A stretch of DNA of 64,000 nucleotides from Flavobacterium tyrosinilyticum (GCF_023656565.1 NZ_JAMOKG010000002.1:1370030-1434029), one strand, 5' to 3'. Shown: positions 55,071 through 64,000, counted from the first letter of the stretch. Notes: generated by a model not told the origin, from the letters alone. Made by a program: numbers and translations.

Positions 55071-55454
55071 TTATTCGTATAATTTATTCAAAATCATATC
55101 TTTTGGCACAATATCGCCTCCGCCATTTTTATTAAACTGTAACACTTCATCTTTTACAAATAAAACTGCGCTAGATGTAACTCCGTTTTTATCTTTCAAT
55201 TTTATTTGAGCTTTATCGCCATGCGGATATACATGTCCGGAAACTTCCAAAATTCCTGAGTTTAATTCTTTATGATCACTTGTAACTTCGGCGGTTCCAA
55301 AAATCTTATAATTAGATTGTGCAATCGTGATTGTAAAAATATACTCTTTCTTGCAGTCTTTACATTTTTGGTTTCCCCAAGTTCCTGAGAATTTATTTTG
55401 CTGTGAGAATGCTTGCAAGGAAATTAAAAATGCCAGGAAAAGAAATTTTTTCAT
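55071..55454 (-). CDS. Small secreted protein with CxxC
   Basis: 127 residues from the ATG that gives a signal peptide (MKKFLFLAFLISLQAFSQ); the earlier in-frame ATG adds ten residues ahead of the signal and is unlikely. The mature part begins FSGTWGNQKCKDCKKEYIF, with a CxxC pair, and is a single beta-rich domain. It has a DUF2147- or lipocalin-like look but I do not identify it. Confidence 0.7.
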   Translation of the reverse strand: MKKFLFLAFLISLQAFSQQNKFSGTWGNQKCKDCKKEYIFTITIAQSNYKIFGTAEVTSDHKELNSGILEVSGHVYPHGDKAQIKLKDKNGVTSSAVLFVKDEVLQFNKNGGGDIVPKDMILNKLYE

Positions 55455-55493
55455 TGTAATTTGTTTTATTAGAATCTGAACCAAATATAAATC

Positions 55494-55526
55494 AAAAAAG
55501 CATCACAAATTTGCGATGCTTTTTCT
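55494..55526 (-). terminator. Terminator of the minus-strand gene at 55541
   Basis: On the minus strand AAAAAGCATCGCAA pairs with TTGTGATGCTTTTT, 14 bases after the stop at 55541. Confidence 0.85.
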
Positions 55527-55540
55527 AAATCTTTTAAAAT

Positions 55541-55957
55541 TTACAATTTTTTCAAATAAACCGATTTTCCGTTTAACGAAACATCAATTTGATTGTTTTT
55601 TTCGTTAAAAGTTGTTCGTAAAGCATTTCCGTTAAAAATAGTAACGTCGCCATACACATGACCCGCTTCACTAGAAGTATAATCAAATTTTACTTTTTTG
55701 TTTCCTGGTTCAATACCTAATTTGTAACTAGAAAATTTTGTTCCTCTTAAATCGAAATCTTGCTGCGAATCGATAATTTTTCCGTCAGCGTAAAAATTGG
55801 TAACCGATTTACTTAATGTAATGTCTGGATAATATTGATTTACTTTTTTAAGAAGCTCGTACTGCTCAACGCTGGCTTCTTCTTGTTTTGACGTAATAGT
55901 TTGAGCAAATGAAATTGATGTAAATAAAACTGCTAATAACAAAAGGTACTTTTTCAT
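55541..55957 (-). CDS. Small secreted protein of unknown function
   Basis: 138 residues with a signal peptide (MKKYLLLLAVLFTSISFAQ). The remainder alternates short strands with charged turns; no cysteines and no known motif. It is separated from the gene downstream on the same strand by a terminator, so the two small proteins are probably transcribed apart. Confidence 0.7.
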   Translation of the reverse strand: MKKYLLLLAVLFTSISFAQTITSKQEEASVEQYELLKKVNQYYPDITLSKSVTNFYADGKIIDSQQDFDLRGTKFSSYKLGIEPGNKKVKFDYTSSEAGHVYGDVTIFNGNALRTTFNEKNNQIDVSLNGKSVYLKKL

Positions 55958-56065
55958 ACTTTCTTAATTTAAAGATTAATAGATAGTTACGCTCAATAAT
56001 TTTCGCGATTACTTTAATTTAATATTATAAACTTCTTCAAGTTCTATAACAAGGTATGAAATCTT

Positions 56066-56073
56066 TACCTTTG
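56066..56073 (+). promoter_or_regulatory. Candidate -7 element of the Bcr/CflA gene
   Basis: TACCTTTG fits TAnnTTTG, 29 bases before the start; no -33 TTG at the right distance. Confidence 0.45.
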
Positions 56074-56102
56074 CAAAAAATTATAAGCCCTTTTTTAATA
56101 TA

Positions 56103-57332
56103 ATGACAACAAAAAAATATATTCAGCTCATCCTCATATTAGGTTCTTTAACCGCTCTAGGTCCTTTTTCAATAGATATGTATCTGCCTGGTTTCTCAGG
56201 AATTGCGAAAGATTTAAATACTACTGTCGCTAAAGTTTCTATGAGTTTATCCAGTTATTTCATCGGAATTTCGGCTGGACAATTACTTTACGGACCTTTA
56301 TTGGATCGTTTCGGACGTAAAAAACCGCTATTTATTGGACTTTTGGTTTATATTCTCGCTTCTTTAGGATGCATTTATGTTGCTGATATAGATTCATTTA
56401 TATTGCTGCGCTTTATTCAGGCTATTGGAAGCTGCGCTGCCACAGTTGCTTCTGTAGCAATGGTTCGAGATTTATTTCCTGTAAAAGATATTCCAAAAGT
56501 GTTTTCGCTTTTAATGTTGGTTGTGGGACTTTCTCCGATGCTGGCACCAACTGTTGGCGGTTATGTTACAGAAGATTTAGGCTGGCATGCTGTATTTTTT
56601 ATTTTAATGTGCATGGGAATTTTGATTTTAGCAGCTTCACAATTCGGACTTCCAGATACTTATAAACCAGACACTTCAATTTCTTTGAAACCGAAACCAA
56701 TTATATCTAATTTTCTGTTAGTTTTAAAAGAGCCTCAATTTTATACTTATGCCTTTACGGGAGCAGTCGCATTTTCGGGATTGTTTTCTTATGTAGCGGC
56801 TTCACCTCTAGTTTTTATGGATATTTATAAGGTTGACGCAAAAACATATGGATGGATTTTTGCGCTAATGTCCGTTAGTTTTATTGGTTCTAGTCAGTTA
56901 AATTCTATGTTGCTGAAGCGATTTTCTAGCGAACAAATGATTTTTGGAGCTTTAATTTCACAATCTGTTATTAGTATCGTATTCTTGATTTTGGCTTTAA
57001 ATGATCTTCTTGGATTATACCAAACGATCGGAATGTTGTTCTTGTTTCTAGCCTGTTTAGGAATCTCAAATCCAAATACTGCCGGGTTAACGCTTGCTCC
57101 TTTTGCTAAAAATACCGGAAGTGCTTCGGCATTAATGGGCGCAATTCAGCTAGGAATCGGAGCTTTAGCTTCATTTGCAGTTGGTGTTTTTGTAAAAAGT
57201 TCTGTAATACCTATGGTTGCCATTATGACCACTACAACTATTACAGCATTTATTATTTTAAATATTGGAAAGCGATTTATAAAAGAAAAAGTTGAATTGT
57301 CAGATAGCGACGATATTATGATAGGACATTAA
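56103..57332 (+). CDS. Bcr/CflA-family multidrug efflux MFS transporter
   Basis: A 12-segment major facilitator of 409 residues that exports drugs by proton antiport. Family marks: the N-terminal GPFSIDMYLPGFSGIAKDL, the loop 2-3 motif GPLLDRFGRKKPLFIG, and APTVGGYVTEDLGW in segment 5. It stands alone between a promoter-like box and a terminator. Confidence 0.92.
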   Translation: MTTKKYIQLILILGSLTALGPFSIDMYLPGFSGIAKDLNTTVAKVSMSLSSYFIGISAGQLLYGPLLDRFGRKKPLFIGLLVYILASLGCIYVADIDSFILLRFIQAIGSCAATVASVAMVRDLFPVKDIPKVFSLLMLVVGLSPMLAPTVGGYVTEDLGWHAVFFILMCMGILILAASQFGLPDTYKPDTSISLKPKPIISNFLLVLKEPQFYTYAFTGAVAFSGLFSYVAASPLVFMDIYKVDAKTYGWIFALMSVSFIGSSQLNSMLLKRFSSEQMIFGALISQSVISIVFLILALNDLLGLYQTIGMLFLFLACLGISNPNTAGLTLAPFAKNTGSASALMGAIQLGIGALASFAVGVFVKSSVIPMVAIMTTTTITAFIILNIGKRFIKEKVELSDSDDIMIGH

Positions 57333-57338
57333 AAGAAT

Positions 57339-57474
57339 TAAATTCCAATTTTTTTTAAATCCAAATTCCAATTGGATTATATACAATAAAGCCGAAATCT
57401 AATGATTTCGGCTTTGTATTTTTTGGATTTTGGAATTTCAAAAAATTGGAATTTTTAAAATTTATTGGAATTTT
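57339..57474. repeat. AATTCCAA word inverted repeat around a terminator
   Basis: Left arm AAATTCCAATTTTTTTTAAA then TCCAAATTCCAATTGG; right arm GGATTTTGGAATTTC then AAATTGGAATTT and ATTGGAATTTT. The terminator 57388-57421 forms the tip, so the whole gap between two convergent genes can fold as one long hairpin. Confidence 0.8.
57388..57421. terminator. Bidirectional terminator between convergent genes
   Basis: AAAGCCGAAATC pairs with GATTTCGGCTTT, followed by T-rich sequence; serves the Bcr/CflA gene and possibly the oxidoreductase gene. Confidence 0.88.
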
Positions 57475-57481
57475 ACAAAAC

Positions 57482-58747
57482 CTAATTTTGTGTCTTTTTA
57501 TCTGGTCTAATAATCATTCTAAGCGATTGATCTTTTGCAAAATAAGCAACCATCCAATTCCAGAATGTGTTTAATCTGTTTCTGTAAGTGATCAAAGAAA
57601 TTAAGTGTATAAACAGCCAGATAATCCAAGCAAAGAAACCTTTAAAATGCCATTTTGGACTAGGTAAATCTACAACAGCTTTTGCTTTTCCTATGATGGC
57701 CATAGATCCTTTGTCTTTGTAGGCAAATGGTTTAAGAGGCTTATTGAGAACCATGGCTTTGAAATTTTTAGCCAGATTTAAACCTTGCTGAATTGCAACC
57801 TGAGCAACTTGTGGATGTCCATCAGGGAAATTTTTATCTCCTGCTGCAATTGCTGTATCACCAATGGCATAGATATTATCTACACCGTTTACTTTATTGT
57901 ATTCGTCAGTTGCCATGCGTCGGCCGCGTCCGTAACTTTCTTTCGGAATTCCTTCAAAGATTTTTGCAGAAACACCAGCAGCCCAGATTAAGTTTTTGGT
58001 TTTAATGGTTTCTCCATTTTCAAAAACTACCGTATCATCAACATAATCAACAACTTTAGTGTTCAGTTTTACAACAACTCCAAGTTTTGTCAATGCCTCC
58101 AGAGTATCTTTTTGTGAATCTTTGCTCATTGGCGCCAAAAGTGCGTCTCCACCATCAACCAAATAAACATTGCTTGCAGAAGTATCCAATTCTGGATATT
58201 CTTTAAGGAGAATACTTTTTCTCATTTCAGCAAACATTCCAGAAACCTCCACTCCTGTTGGCCCCCCTCCTGCTACTACAATTGTAAGTAATTTACGTCT
58301 TTTTCGCATATCCTTACAAATGGCTGCTTTTTCAAGGTTTTTAAGCAATGTGTTACGCATTACGATGGCATCATTTAAGGTTTTCATCGGAATGGCATTT
58401 TTCATTACGTTTTCCATGCCAAAATAACTCGTTTCTGCACCAGTGGCAAAAACAAGATAATCATATTCAAGTTCTCCGTTGCTTAAAGTGATTTTCTTTT
58501 CGGCAGGAGAAACAGATAATAATTCGCCAAGACGAAAACTTAGATTTTTTTTACCTGCAAAAAATTTTCTAAAAGGATAACTAATGCTCGAAGGTTCTAA
58601 AAACGCCGTAGCAACTTGATATATAAGTGGTGGGAAAAAGTTATAATTATTCTTGTCTACAAGTGTTACTTGTATTTGAGGCTGATTTACAAGTTCTTTT
58701 GCTAGGTTAATTCCTGCAAATCCCCCTCCAATAATGACTATTCTCAT
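57482..58747 (-). CDS. Type II NADH dehydrogenase (NDH-2-like FAD oxidoreductase)
   Basis: Single-subunit NADH:quinone oxidoreductase, not proton-pumping. The 421 residues have an FAD motif at the N-terminus (IVIIGGGFAGINLAKEL), a second Rossmann motif for NADH (IVVAGGGPTGVEVSGMFAE, about 158-176), the AIGDTA block for the FAD tail and AQVAIQQG for the quinone region. The C-terminal segment (about 365-400, WIIWLFIHLISLITYRNRL) is hydrophobic and anchors it to the membrane. Confidence 0.93.
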   Translation of the reverse strand: MRIVIIGGGFAGINLAKELVNQPQIQVTLVDKNNYNFFPPLIYQVATAFLEPSSISYPFRKFFAGKKNLSFRLGELLSVSPAEKKITLSNGELEYDYLVFATGAETSYFGMENVMKNAIPMKTLNDAIVMRNTLLKNLEKAAICKDMRKRRKLLTIVVAGGGPTGVEVSGMFAEMRKSILLKEYPELDTSASNVYLVDGGDALLAPMSKDSQKDTLEALTKLGVVVKLNTKVVDYVDDTVVFENGETIKTKNLIWAAGVSAKIFEGIPKESYGRGRRMATDEYNKVNGVDNIYAIGDTAIAAGDKNFPDGHPQVAQVAIQQGLNLAKNFKAMVLNKPLKPFAYKDKGSMAIIGKAKAVVDLPSPKWHFKGFFAWIIWLFIHLISLITYRNRLNTFWNWMVAYFAKDQSLRMIIRPDKKTQN

Positions 58748-58827
58748 ATATGTTGTATTAAGTAGGATTATAAAATAATTCCTTATAAATATACAACTTT
58801 AATATGCAATGACAATTGTCATATTTA

Positions 58828-60162
58828 TTACTTTTTGAATTTTTTAACTGTTTTTTCAACTACATCGATTTTGTTCTGTAAGACATAACTTGCTATTAAT
58901 TTCTCGATTAGTTCGTCTTTTGTCAAATGATGGAATACGGTTTTTACTCTCGTTTTCAAATCTTGCGAAAGCTCATGATTGGGTTTTGTTTTGAAGATTT
59001 GTTTTGCCCACAAAAGCATATTGTTTTCTTCAAGACTTGCTGCTGAAGGTTTTTTAAATTCAGAGAATTTAATTCCTAATTCTCTTTCAAAATCAGCAAT
59101 TTCAAAAACCTCTTCTTGCTGTAAAACCGTCAAGGAAAGTCCTTTTGCTCCTGCCCTTGCTGTCCTTCCGCTTCGGTGAACGTAATTTTCGTAAGTATCA
59201 GGTAAGTGATAATTAATTACATACGAGATTTCTTTTACATCAATTCCTCTCGCAGCCAAATCGGTTGCCACTAAGATATTGATATGTCCTTCACGAAACT
59301 GTTCCATAATTCGATCACGAATTCCCTGTGTCAAACTACCGTGAAGTGCTCCTGAAGAAAATTTATTGATCGCCAGATTTTTGGCTAATTTATTAACGGC
59401 AGCTTTCGTTTTACAGAAAATAATTCCTCTTTCACCATCTCTAGAGTTCAAGAAATGCATTAAAACTTCCAGTTTTTCAATTGGATCTACCACAATATAT
59501 TCGTGGTCGATTCCTTCATTTCCAACAGTTTCCATATTGGCGCTTATCTGAATTACATTTTTGTTCAAATAATTCTGAATCAGCTGTTTTATGGTTCCAG
59601 GAAGTGTGGCAGAAAATAATAAAGTACGGTGCTTTTTAGGCAGTTCCGCAACAATTTCGTCTAAGCTTTCTTTAAGAATGGCAACCATTTCATCGGCTTC
59701 ATCCAAAACCAGATATTCCGTTTGTTTTAAATCGATTGCTTTACGCTGAATCAAATCAATTAAACGCCCTGGAGTTGCCACAACGATTTGAGCACCTTCT
59801 TTTAATCTTTCGATTTGTGGTTTTATTGGAGTTCCTCCGCAAATTGAAGCAATAGATATATTAGGGATATATTTTGAAAAACTTTCTAAGTTTCTAAAAA
59901 TCTGCTGTCCCAGTTCTCTCGTTGGAACTAAAATTACAGCCTGAACTATTGTTGATTCTGCATTTACCAATTGTAATAAAGGAAATCCAAAAGCAGCGGT
60001 TTTTCCGGTTCCTGTTTTTGCTAAACCAACAATATCATGGGTTTCGCTCAAAAATAACGGAATTGTTTTTTGTTGAATTTCTGTTGGTTCAACAATATTT
60101 AATTCGCTTAAAGCTTTTAAAATTGGAGCTGAAATTCCTAATGTTGAGAATGGTTTAGACAT
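58828..60162 (-). CDS. DEAD-box RNA helicase
   Basis: A 444-residue ATP-dependent RNA helicase. Q motif at about 5-30 (FSTLGISAPILKALSELNIV), Walker A AKTGTGKTAAF (48-58), PTRELGQQ (79-86), DEAD at 153-156, SAT, and HRSGRTARAG in the second RecA domain. The C-terminal extension (about 370-444) is short and Lys-rich, of RhlE/DbpA size, but I see no clear DbpA RNA-binding domain. Such proteins help ribosome assembly and RNA decay, often at low temperature. Confidence 0.93.
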   Translation of the reverse strand: MSKPFSTLGISAPILKALSELNIVEPTEIQQKTIPLFLSETHDIVGLAKTGTGKTAAFGFPLLQLVNAESTIVQAVILVPTRELGQQIFRNLESFSKYIPNISIASICGGTPIKPQIERLKEGAQIVVATPGRLIDLIQRKAIDLKQTEYLVLDEADEMVAILKESLDEIVAELPKKHRTLLFSATLPGTIKQLIQNYLNKNVIQISANMETVGNEGIDHEYIVVDPIEKLEVLMHFLNSRDGERGIIFCKTKAAVNKLAKNLAINKFSSGALHGSLTQGIRDRIMEQFREGHINILVATDLAARGIDVKEISYVINYHLPDTYENYVHRSGRTARAGAKGLSLTVLQQEEVFEIADFERELGIKFSEFKKPSAASLEENNMLLWAKQIFKTKPNHELSQDLKTRVKTVFHHLTKDELIEKLIASYVLQNKIDVVEKTVKKFKK

Positions 60163-60176
60163 GATTTTTTAATTTT

Positions 60177-60325
60177 GTTTCAAGTTTCAGGTTTCAAGTT
60201 ACACCAAAAACTTAATAAGTTGAAAGGAGAAATCACATTTGCTTTGAAATGCTATTTCTCCTTTATAAATTATGATAATGTTTTAGATTCCAATAACTTG
60301 AAACATGAAACCTGAAACTTTAAAC
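60177..60325. repeat. TTTCAAG word inverted repeat between the helicase genes
   Basis: Left arm GTTTCAAGTTTCAGGTTTCA (60177 onward to 60201), right arm 60294-60325 ending CCTGAAACTTTAAAC. Between them lies a further stem, AAAGGAGAAAT (60223-60233) with ATTTCTCCTTT (60254-60264). It is the third member of the family also seen in the his and ilv operons. Confidence 0.83.
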
Positions 60326-60341
60326 TTTTTTAACTCAAAAA

Positions 60342-61880
60342 TCAATCCGGTTCGTTCATGATTTTCTCACGATATTTTTTTCCAATCAATAAAGTCAATC
60401 TTTGTTTGTAATCGTCAACCAGCCATTCACGGTAGTTTTTACTACATTGGCTCAAACATTTCGAATAACGCTTGATACGGTCTTCGATATCATCTTCTAA
60501 TTCTTTAGCTAGCATTTTTGCTTCCTGAAGCGTTTCTGTATTGTCTACACACATTCCGGCATGCTGATCTAGAGATTTGTCTAAAACTACTTTTGAACGA
60601 AGATTTTGTTTAATGATTAGTTTGTGCTCTTCATCAACATCAAAACTAACGTCTGCCGTTTTGCTAAATTTGGCACGCAATTCTGGTGGCATGCTGTATT
60701 TAAAGAACATCTCGATTTCATGATCATCACGAAGATTTTCTAAGTAAAACTCTGGCGATTTAAAAATATGCTGCCAATTTACAGGATCGCTCCATAAACC
60801 AAAACGAGCGGCATTGTTTCCTAAATCGATAACTGTAAATTCATCTTTTCCAGGCAATTTACGAGAACCACGACCAATCATTTGGAAATATAGCGTCAAT
60901 GATTTTGTTGCTCTATTCAAAATAATAGTTTCTACAGTTGGTTCGTCAAAACCAGTTGTCAAAATTCCGACAGAAGTCAAAATGGCATCTGGAGTCTTTT
61001 TAAACCATTGCAGAATGTCTTTACGCTCTTCAGAGCTACTTGTGTTGTCTAAGTGGCGAATATCGTAACCTGCTTCTCTAAACGTTTCATATACATATAA
61101 TGAAGTATGAATACCGTTATTAAAAATTAATGTTTTCTTTCCTAAAGAACGTTCTGTATAGGCATGAAGCAGTTTTTCCTGCATCAAAGTATTGGTATAT
61201 AAATCATCTGAAGATTTTACAGTATAATCTCCATTGATACCCACTTTTAACGAAGTCAAACCAACATCATAGCTGTAAGTTGTAGCTTTTGCCAAGAAAC
61301 CTTTTTCAATCAAAGAACCAATAGTATCACCAACAATAAGTTCGTTATAACTTTGGTGCATTGGCAATTTTATGTTTGAACTCAAAGGAGTTGCTGTTAC
61401 TCCAAGAATAAAAGCGTTTTTAAATGAATTTAATAGTTTTCTAAATGAGTTGTAGTGTGCCTCATCAATAATAACCAAACCGATATTGTCTAGATGAAGT
61501 TTTTCATCATTAATACGGTTTTTTAAAGTTTCAACCATTGCCACGAAACAAGAAAAATCATTCTGATCAGGCAATTCTTTTACTTTACTATTGATTATTT
61601 TGTTTGTTACACCAAAACCAGTTAACATTTTTGAAGTTTGTTTACAAAGTTCGATACGGTGCGTTAAAACCACCACTTTTTTATCATTATGAGATAAATA
61701 GCGGCGAACGATTTCAGAAAATATTACTGTTTTTCCTCCTCCTGTTGGAAGCTGATACAATAAGTGGTGTTTTGGAGGAGCATTGTCTAAACGGTCAAAA
61801 ATGGCATCAATATCGCCTTTTTGGTATGCATACAGTTCTTTCTTCTCTTCTCTTTGTATTTCTAAAGTGTTTTGAGACAT
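60342..61880 (-). CDS. SF2 DEAD/DEAH-box helicase (Ssl2-like)
   Basis: A 512-residue superfamily 2 helicase. Walker A LPTGGGKTV (44-52), motif Ia LTHRIEL, DEAH (139-142), GVTATPL (motif III), TTGFDEPTVETIILNR (motif V) and QMIGRGSRKLPG (motif VI). There are no added nuclease domains. It resembles the RecG/Ssl2-type helicase often annotated as DEAD/DEAH box helicase; the substrate, DNA or RNA, is not clear. The start lies downstream of an AT-rich region shared with DUF6155. Confidence 0.9.
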   Translation of the reverse strand: MSQNTLEIQREEKKELYAYQKGDIDAIFDRLDNAPPKHHLLYQLPTGGGKTVIFSEIVRRYLSHNDKKVVVLTHRIELCKQTSKMLTGFGVTNKIINSKVKELPDQNDFSCFVAMVETLKNRINDEKLHLDNIGLVIIDEAHYNSFRKLLNSFKNAFILGVTATPLSSNIKLPMHQSYNELIVGDTIGSLIEKGFLAKATTYSYDVGLTSLKVGINGDYTVKSSDDLYTNTLMQEKLLHAYTERSLGKKTLIFNNGIHTSLYVYETFREAGYDIRHLDNTSSSEERKDILQWFKKTPDAILTSVGILTTGFDEPTVETIILNRATKSLTLYFQMIGRGSRKLPGKDEFTVIDLGNNAARFGLWSDPVNWQHIFKSPEFYLENLRDDHEIEMFFKYSMPPELRAKFSKTADVSFDVDEEHKLIIKQNLRSKVVLDKSLDQHAGMCVDNTETLQEAKMLAKELEDDIEDRIKRYSKCLSQCSKNYREWLVDDYKQRLTLLIGKKYREKIMNEPD

Positions 61881-61989
61881 TGTTTATTTTTGGATTTTTG
61901 CAAAAATACACCGAAAAAACAGTTATTCATCTTCTTTTAACTTAAAATAAATGTTTTTTTTAAATAAAGATTTTTTATGAGAAAGGGTT

Positions 61990-62523
61990 TTAATAGTCGA
62001 TTTTTTCCAAAATTGCCTCAAAATCGTACTTATTTTTCCATTTTTGCTCGGAAGTTTCATGCTGAATTGCATTAATTCGCAATTTAAAATCGTTAAAAAT
62101 TCCGTTTGAAACAATAAAATTTACTGCTTGCTCAAAAGAATTAAGAATGCTTTTGTAAAATAATTCCTGCTTAATCAAGTTTTGCGAAGAAAACGTTTGC
62201 GCAATTTCGATATTGTAAAGCATGATATCTGCAACAATATAAGAATCTACTCCAAGCATCATAAAATGCTTAATTAATTTTTGAGCAACCGATCTTCGCA
62301 TTTTGGCTTTTGGGCGCCATTTTGCTCCAGGCTTTTTAATAGGGAAATATTCGTGCGAGATTTTGACTTTTGCATCCTGAAGCAATTTGTCTTCTTTTGG
62401 GTTGAAAACAAAGTCATAATACACTTTTACAGGAGCAAATTTCTCGTACAATTCTATCAATTGTTCTTCGAGTTGTTCTTTCGTTAATTCGCCTAAATAT
62501 TTTTTTAAATCTCTTTTACTCAT
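61990..62523 (-). CDS. DUF6155 family protein
   Basis: A 177-residue soluble, helical, charged protein. The N-terminus SKRDLKKYLGELTKEQLEEQ and the block FNPKEDKLLQDAKVKISHEY with GAKWRPKAKMRRSVAQKLIKHF are those I recall for DUF6155, a flavobacterial family of unknown role. It is on the same strand as the helicase and 109 bases upstream of it, so the two may be cotranscribed. Confidence 0.75.
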   Translation of the reverse strand: MSKRDLKKYLGELTKEQLEEQLIELYEKFAPVKVYYDFVFNPKEDKLLQDAKVKISHEYFPIKKPGAKWRPKAKMRRSVAQKLIKHFMMLGVDSYIVADIMLYNIEIAQTFSSQNLIKQELFYKSILNSFEQAVNFIVSNGIFNDFKLRINAIQHETSEQKWKNKYDFEAILEKIDY

Positions 62524-62536
62524 ACAGTAAAGATAA

Positions 62537-62570
62537 TTTCCAAATTCTTAAATTCCAAATTCGAATTTTA
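62537..62570. repeat. AATTCCAA word run
   Basis: AATTTCCAAATTCTTAAATT then CCAAATTCGAATTT, a single arm of the AATTCCAA family in the divergent gap. Confidence 0.45.
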
Positions 62571-62664
62571 AGGCAATTGAACTTATTAAATTTTGAGTTT
62601 TTTAAATCCTAAAATCAATCCAGAATCCTTAATTTTGCTGGCATAAAACTTAAAAAATATATAC

Positions 62665-62958
62665 ATGCTCAAGATTTTCAAAATTACTGCCATTTTAGAG
62701 GGAATCTCTTATTTAGTATTATTTGCTAATATGTTGATTATCAAAAATAATAATCCTGAACTTTACCATACATTATTACGTCCGTTAGGAATGACACACG
62801 GTGTTCTATTTATAGGATACATTCTTTTAGCCTTTTTATTGAAAAAATCAATGAATTGGGACTTAAAAACATTTGCAATCATTCTAGTTGCTTCTCTTAT
62901 TCCGTTTGGAACTTTTTACATCGAGAAAAAATATTTAGAAACTAAAGCAAATGCATAA
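62665..62958 (+). CDS. DUF3817 small membrane protein
   Basis: 97 residues with three hydrophobic segments (about 10-27, 48-65, 70-90). The motif EGISYLVLFANML and GMTHGVLFIGYILL identify DUF3817, a family of small integral membrane proteins of unknown role. Its stop overlaps the start of the mechanosensitive-channel gene by 8 bases, so the two are translationally coupled and may work together. Confidence 0.88.
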   Translation: MLKIFKITAILEGISYLVLFANMLIIKNNNPELYHTLLRPLGMTHGVLFIGYILLAFLLKKSMNWDLKTFAIILVASLIPFGTFYIEKKYLETKANA

Positions 62959-64000
62959 GCTTTTGGAGAAAATATTTAATTTTTTATATCCTGTTTTTAG
63001 AGATTGGGGAATGAGTCGCAATGTGGCGTCTTATACCAGTCTGATCTTTAACATCGCTATTTTAATAGCACTGGCTTACGTAATTTATTACGCGGCCAAA
63101 TTTCTTTTGGTCACTTTGACTGCTGTTTTTGCACAACGTACCAAAACCAAGTTTGACGATTATTTAATTCAAAACAAAACAACAAGATATACCGCTTATT
63201 TAATTCCGTTTTTCTTTATCTATAAAGCCGTTCCTGTTATTTTAGATAAATATGAATATTGGGAATCGATTTTCGGAAAAATTGTCGGAATCTATATTGT
63301 ATTGCTCGGATTATGGATTGTTCGAACTGTTTTTAATTCGTTACGCGATTACTTAAAACAAAAACCTGAATATAGCGATAAACCAATCGACAGCTTTGTT
63401 CAGGTTATTATGATTGTGCTTTGGATTTTTGGGGTTGCCATGATCATTTCGACTTTATTCGGAATTAAGAAAGGCGAATTATTAACCATTTTAGGAACAC
63501 TTTCGGCCATTATCATCTTAATTTTTAGAGATACAATTCTAGGATTTGTTTCGAGTGTTCAGGTTGCGATAAACGACATGGTTCGTATTGGTGACTGGAT
63601 TACAATGGATAAATTTGGTGCCGACGGAGACGTAATCGAAATCAATTTGACAACGGTAAAAGTTCGAAATTTCGACAATACCATCACCACAATTCCAACG
63701 TATGCATTAAGTTCAGATTCGTTTCAGAACTGGCGCGGAATGCAGAAATCTGATGGAAGGCGTATCAAAAGACATGTTTTAATAAAAAGCAGTACGATCC
63801 GTTTTTTGAATGATGAAGATTTGCATCAGCTAAAAAAAGTACAACTGATAACCTCTTATATAGATAGCCGTCAAGCGGAAATTGACAAATACAATGATCT
63901 TAGAGGAATTGATAAAACGCTTTCGCTAAATGGCCGAAATATGACCAATTTAGGTTTGTTTAGAAAATACATCATGCAATATTTAAATGATCATCCAGGA
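62951..64000 (+). CDS. Mechanosensitive ion channel (MscS/YbdG type), 3' end outside the window
   Basis: An open frame of 350 codons without a stop up to the window edge. It begins MHKLLEKIFNFLYPVF. Several membrane segments lie at about 25-50, 75-95, 105-120 and 145-200, and then the MscS core: ILGTLSAIIILIFRDTILGF as the pore-lining segment and VAINDMVRIGDWITM with GADGDVIEINLTTVKVRNFD for the beta domain. The length before the pore segment and the insertion after it resemble the YbdG (miniconductance) subtype. It protects cells against osmotic down-shock. Confidence 0.88.
   Translation, partial: MHKLLEKIFNFLYPVFRDWGMSRNVASYTSLIFNIAILIALAYVIYYAAKFLLVTLTAVFAQRTKTKFDDYLIQNKTTRYTAYLIPFFFIYKAVPVILDKYEYWESIFGKIVGIYIVLLGLWIVRTVFNSLRDYLKQKPEYSDKPIDSFVQVIMIVLWIFGVAMIISTLFGIKKGELLTILGTLSAIIILIFRDTILGFVSSVQVAINDMVRIGDWITMDKFGADGDVIEINLTTVKVRNFDNTITTIPTYALSSDSFQNWRGMQKSDGRRIKRHVLIKSSTIRFLNDEDLHQLKKVQLITSYIDSRQAEIDKYNDLRGIDKTLSLNGRNMTNLGLFRKYIMQYLNDHPG

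Noticed and set aside
61923..62114. Minus-strand frame of 63 codons between the helicase and DUF6155
   Set aside because: It overlaps the 3' end of the DUF6155 gene in another frame, is rich in Lys/Phe/Ile as random AT-rich sequence would be, and has no recognisable feature.

Overview
The window is AT-rich (roughly one third G+C by eye) chromosomal DNA from a member of the Bacteroidota, most likely a Flavobacterium. The reasons are a SusC/SusD outer-membrane uptake pair driven by an ECF sigma/FecR pair, lipoproteins of Bacteroidota type, promoter-like sites of the Bacteroidota form (TTTG, 19 bases, TAnnTTTG), almost no Shine-Dalgarno sequences before start codons, and gene orders such as efp / LpxD-like / sucD and acs / exonuclease / DUF294 that I know from flavobacteria. 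This is an ordinary core-genome region: I see no prophage, transposase, CRISPR array, rRNA or tRNA.

Layout. 1-3.6 kb: efp, an LpxD-type acyltransferase, an NTF2-like protein, sucD and a small unknown protein. 4-13.6 kb: one TonB uptake locus (ECF sigma, FecR, SusC with STN domain, SusD, a zinc metallohydrolase lipoprotein and a DUF4302 lipoprotein). 13.6-20.4 kb: two very small genes, one a bacteriocin-leader-like peptide, then fabG, a large VWA-like membrane protein, a BRO-N protein, and a LysR regulator with a YeiH-type transporter. 20.4-27 kb: a secreted unknown, an S1/P1-type nuclease, an LTA-synthase-like membrane sulfatase and an OmpR/histidine-kinase pair. 27.1-35.1 kb: a complete histidine operon, hisGDCBHAF(IE), preceded by a His-rich leader peptide and an attenuator. 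35.2-40.3 kb: secreted proteins, an M1 aminopeptidase and an unknown cytoplasmic protein. 40.4-48.7 kb: leuA-leuB, then an Ile/Val-rich leader peptide and attenuator, then ilvD-ilvB-ilvN-ilvC. 49-54.2 kb: acetyl-CoA synthetase facing a degenerate DnaQ-type exonuclease and a cNMP/CBS/DUF294 protein. 54.2-55.1 kb: a gene-free stretch holding a degenerate tandem repeat. 55-64 kb: small secreted proteins, a Bcr/CflA exporter, a type II NADH dehydrogenase, two SF2 helicases, DUF6155, DUF3817 and the start of a mechanosensitive channel.

The most striking feature beyond the genes is what fills the gaps between them. Almost every gap in the his operon, and several in the ilv and efp operons, contains a self-complementary repeat built from a short word, and neighbouring gaps use different words. 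In one case the repeat supplies the last codons and the stop codon of hisD. The his and ilv leader peptides with overlapping antiterminator and terminator pairings are the clearest regulatory systems in the window.
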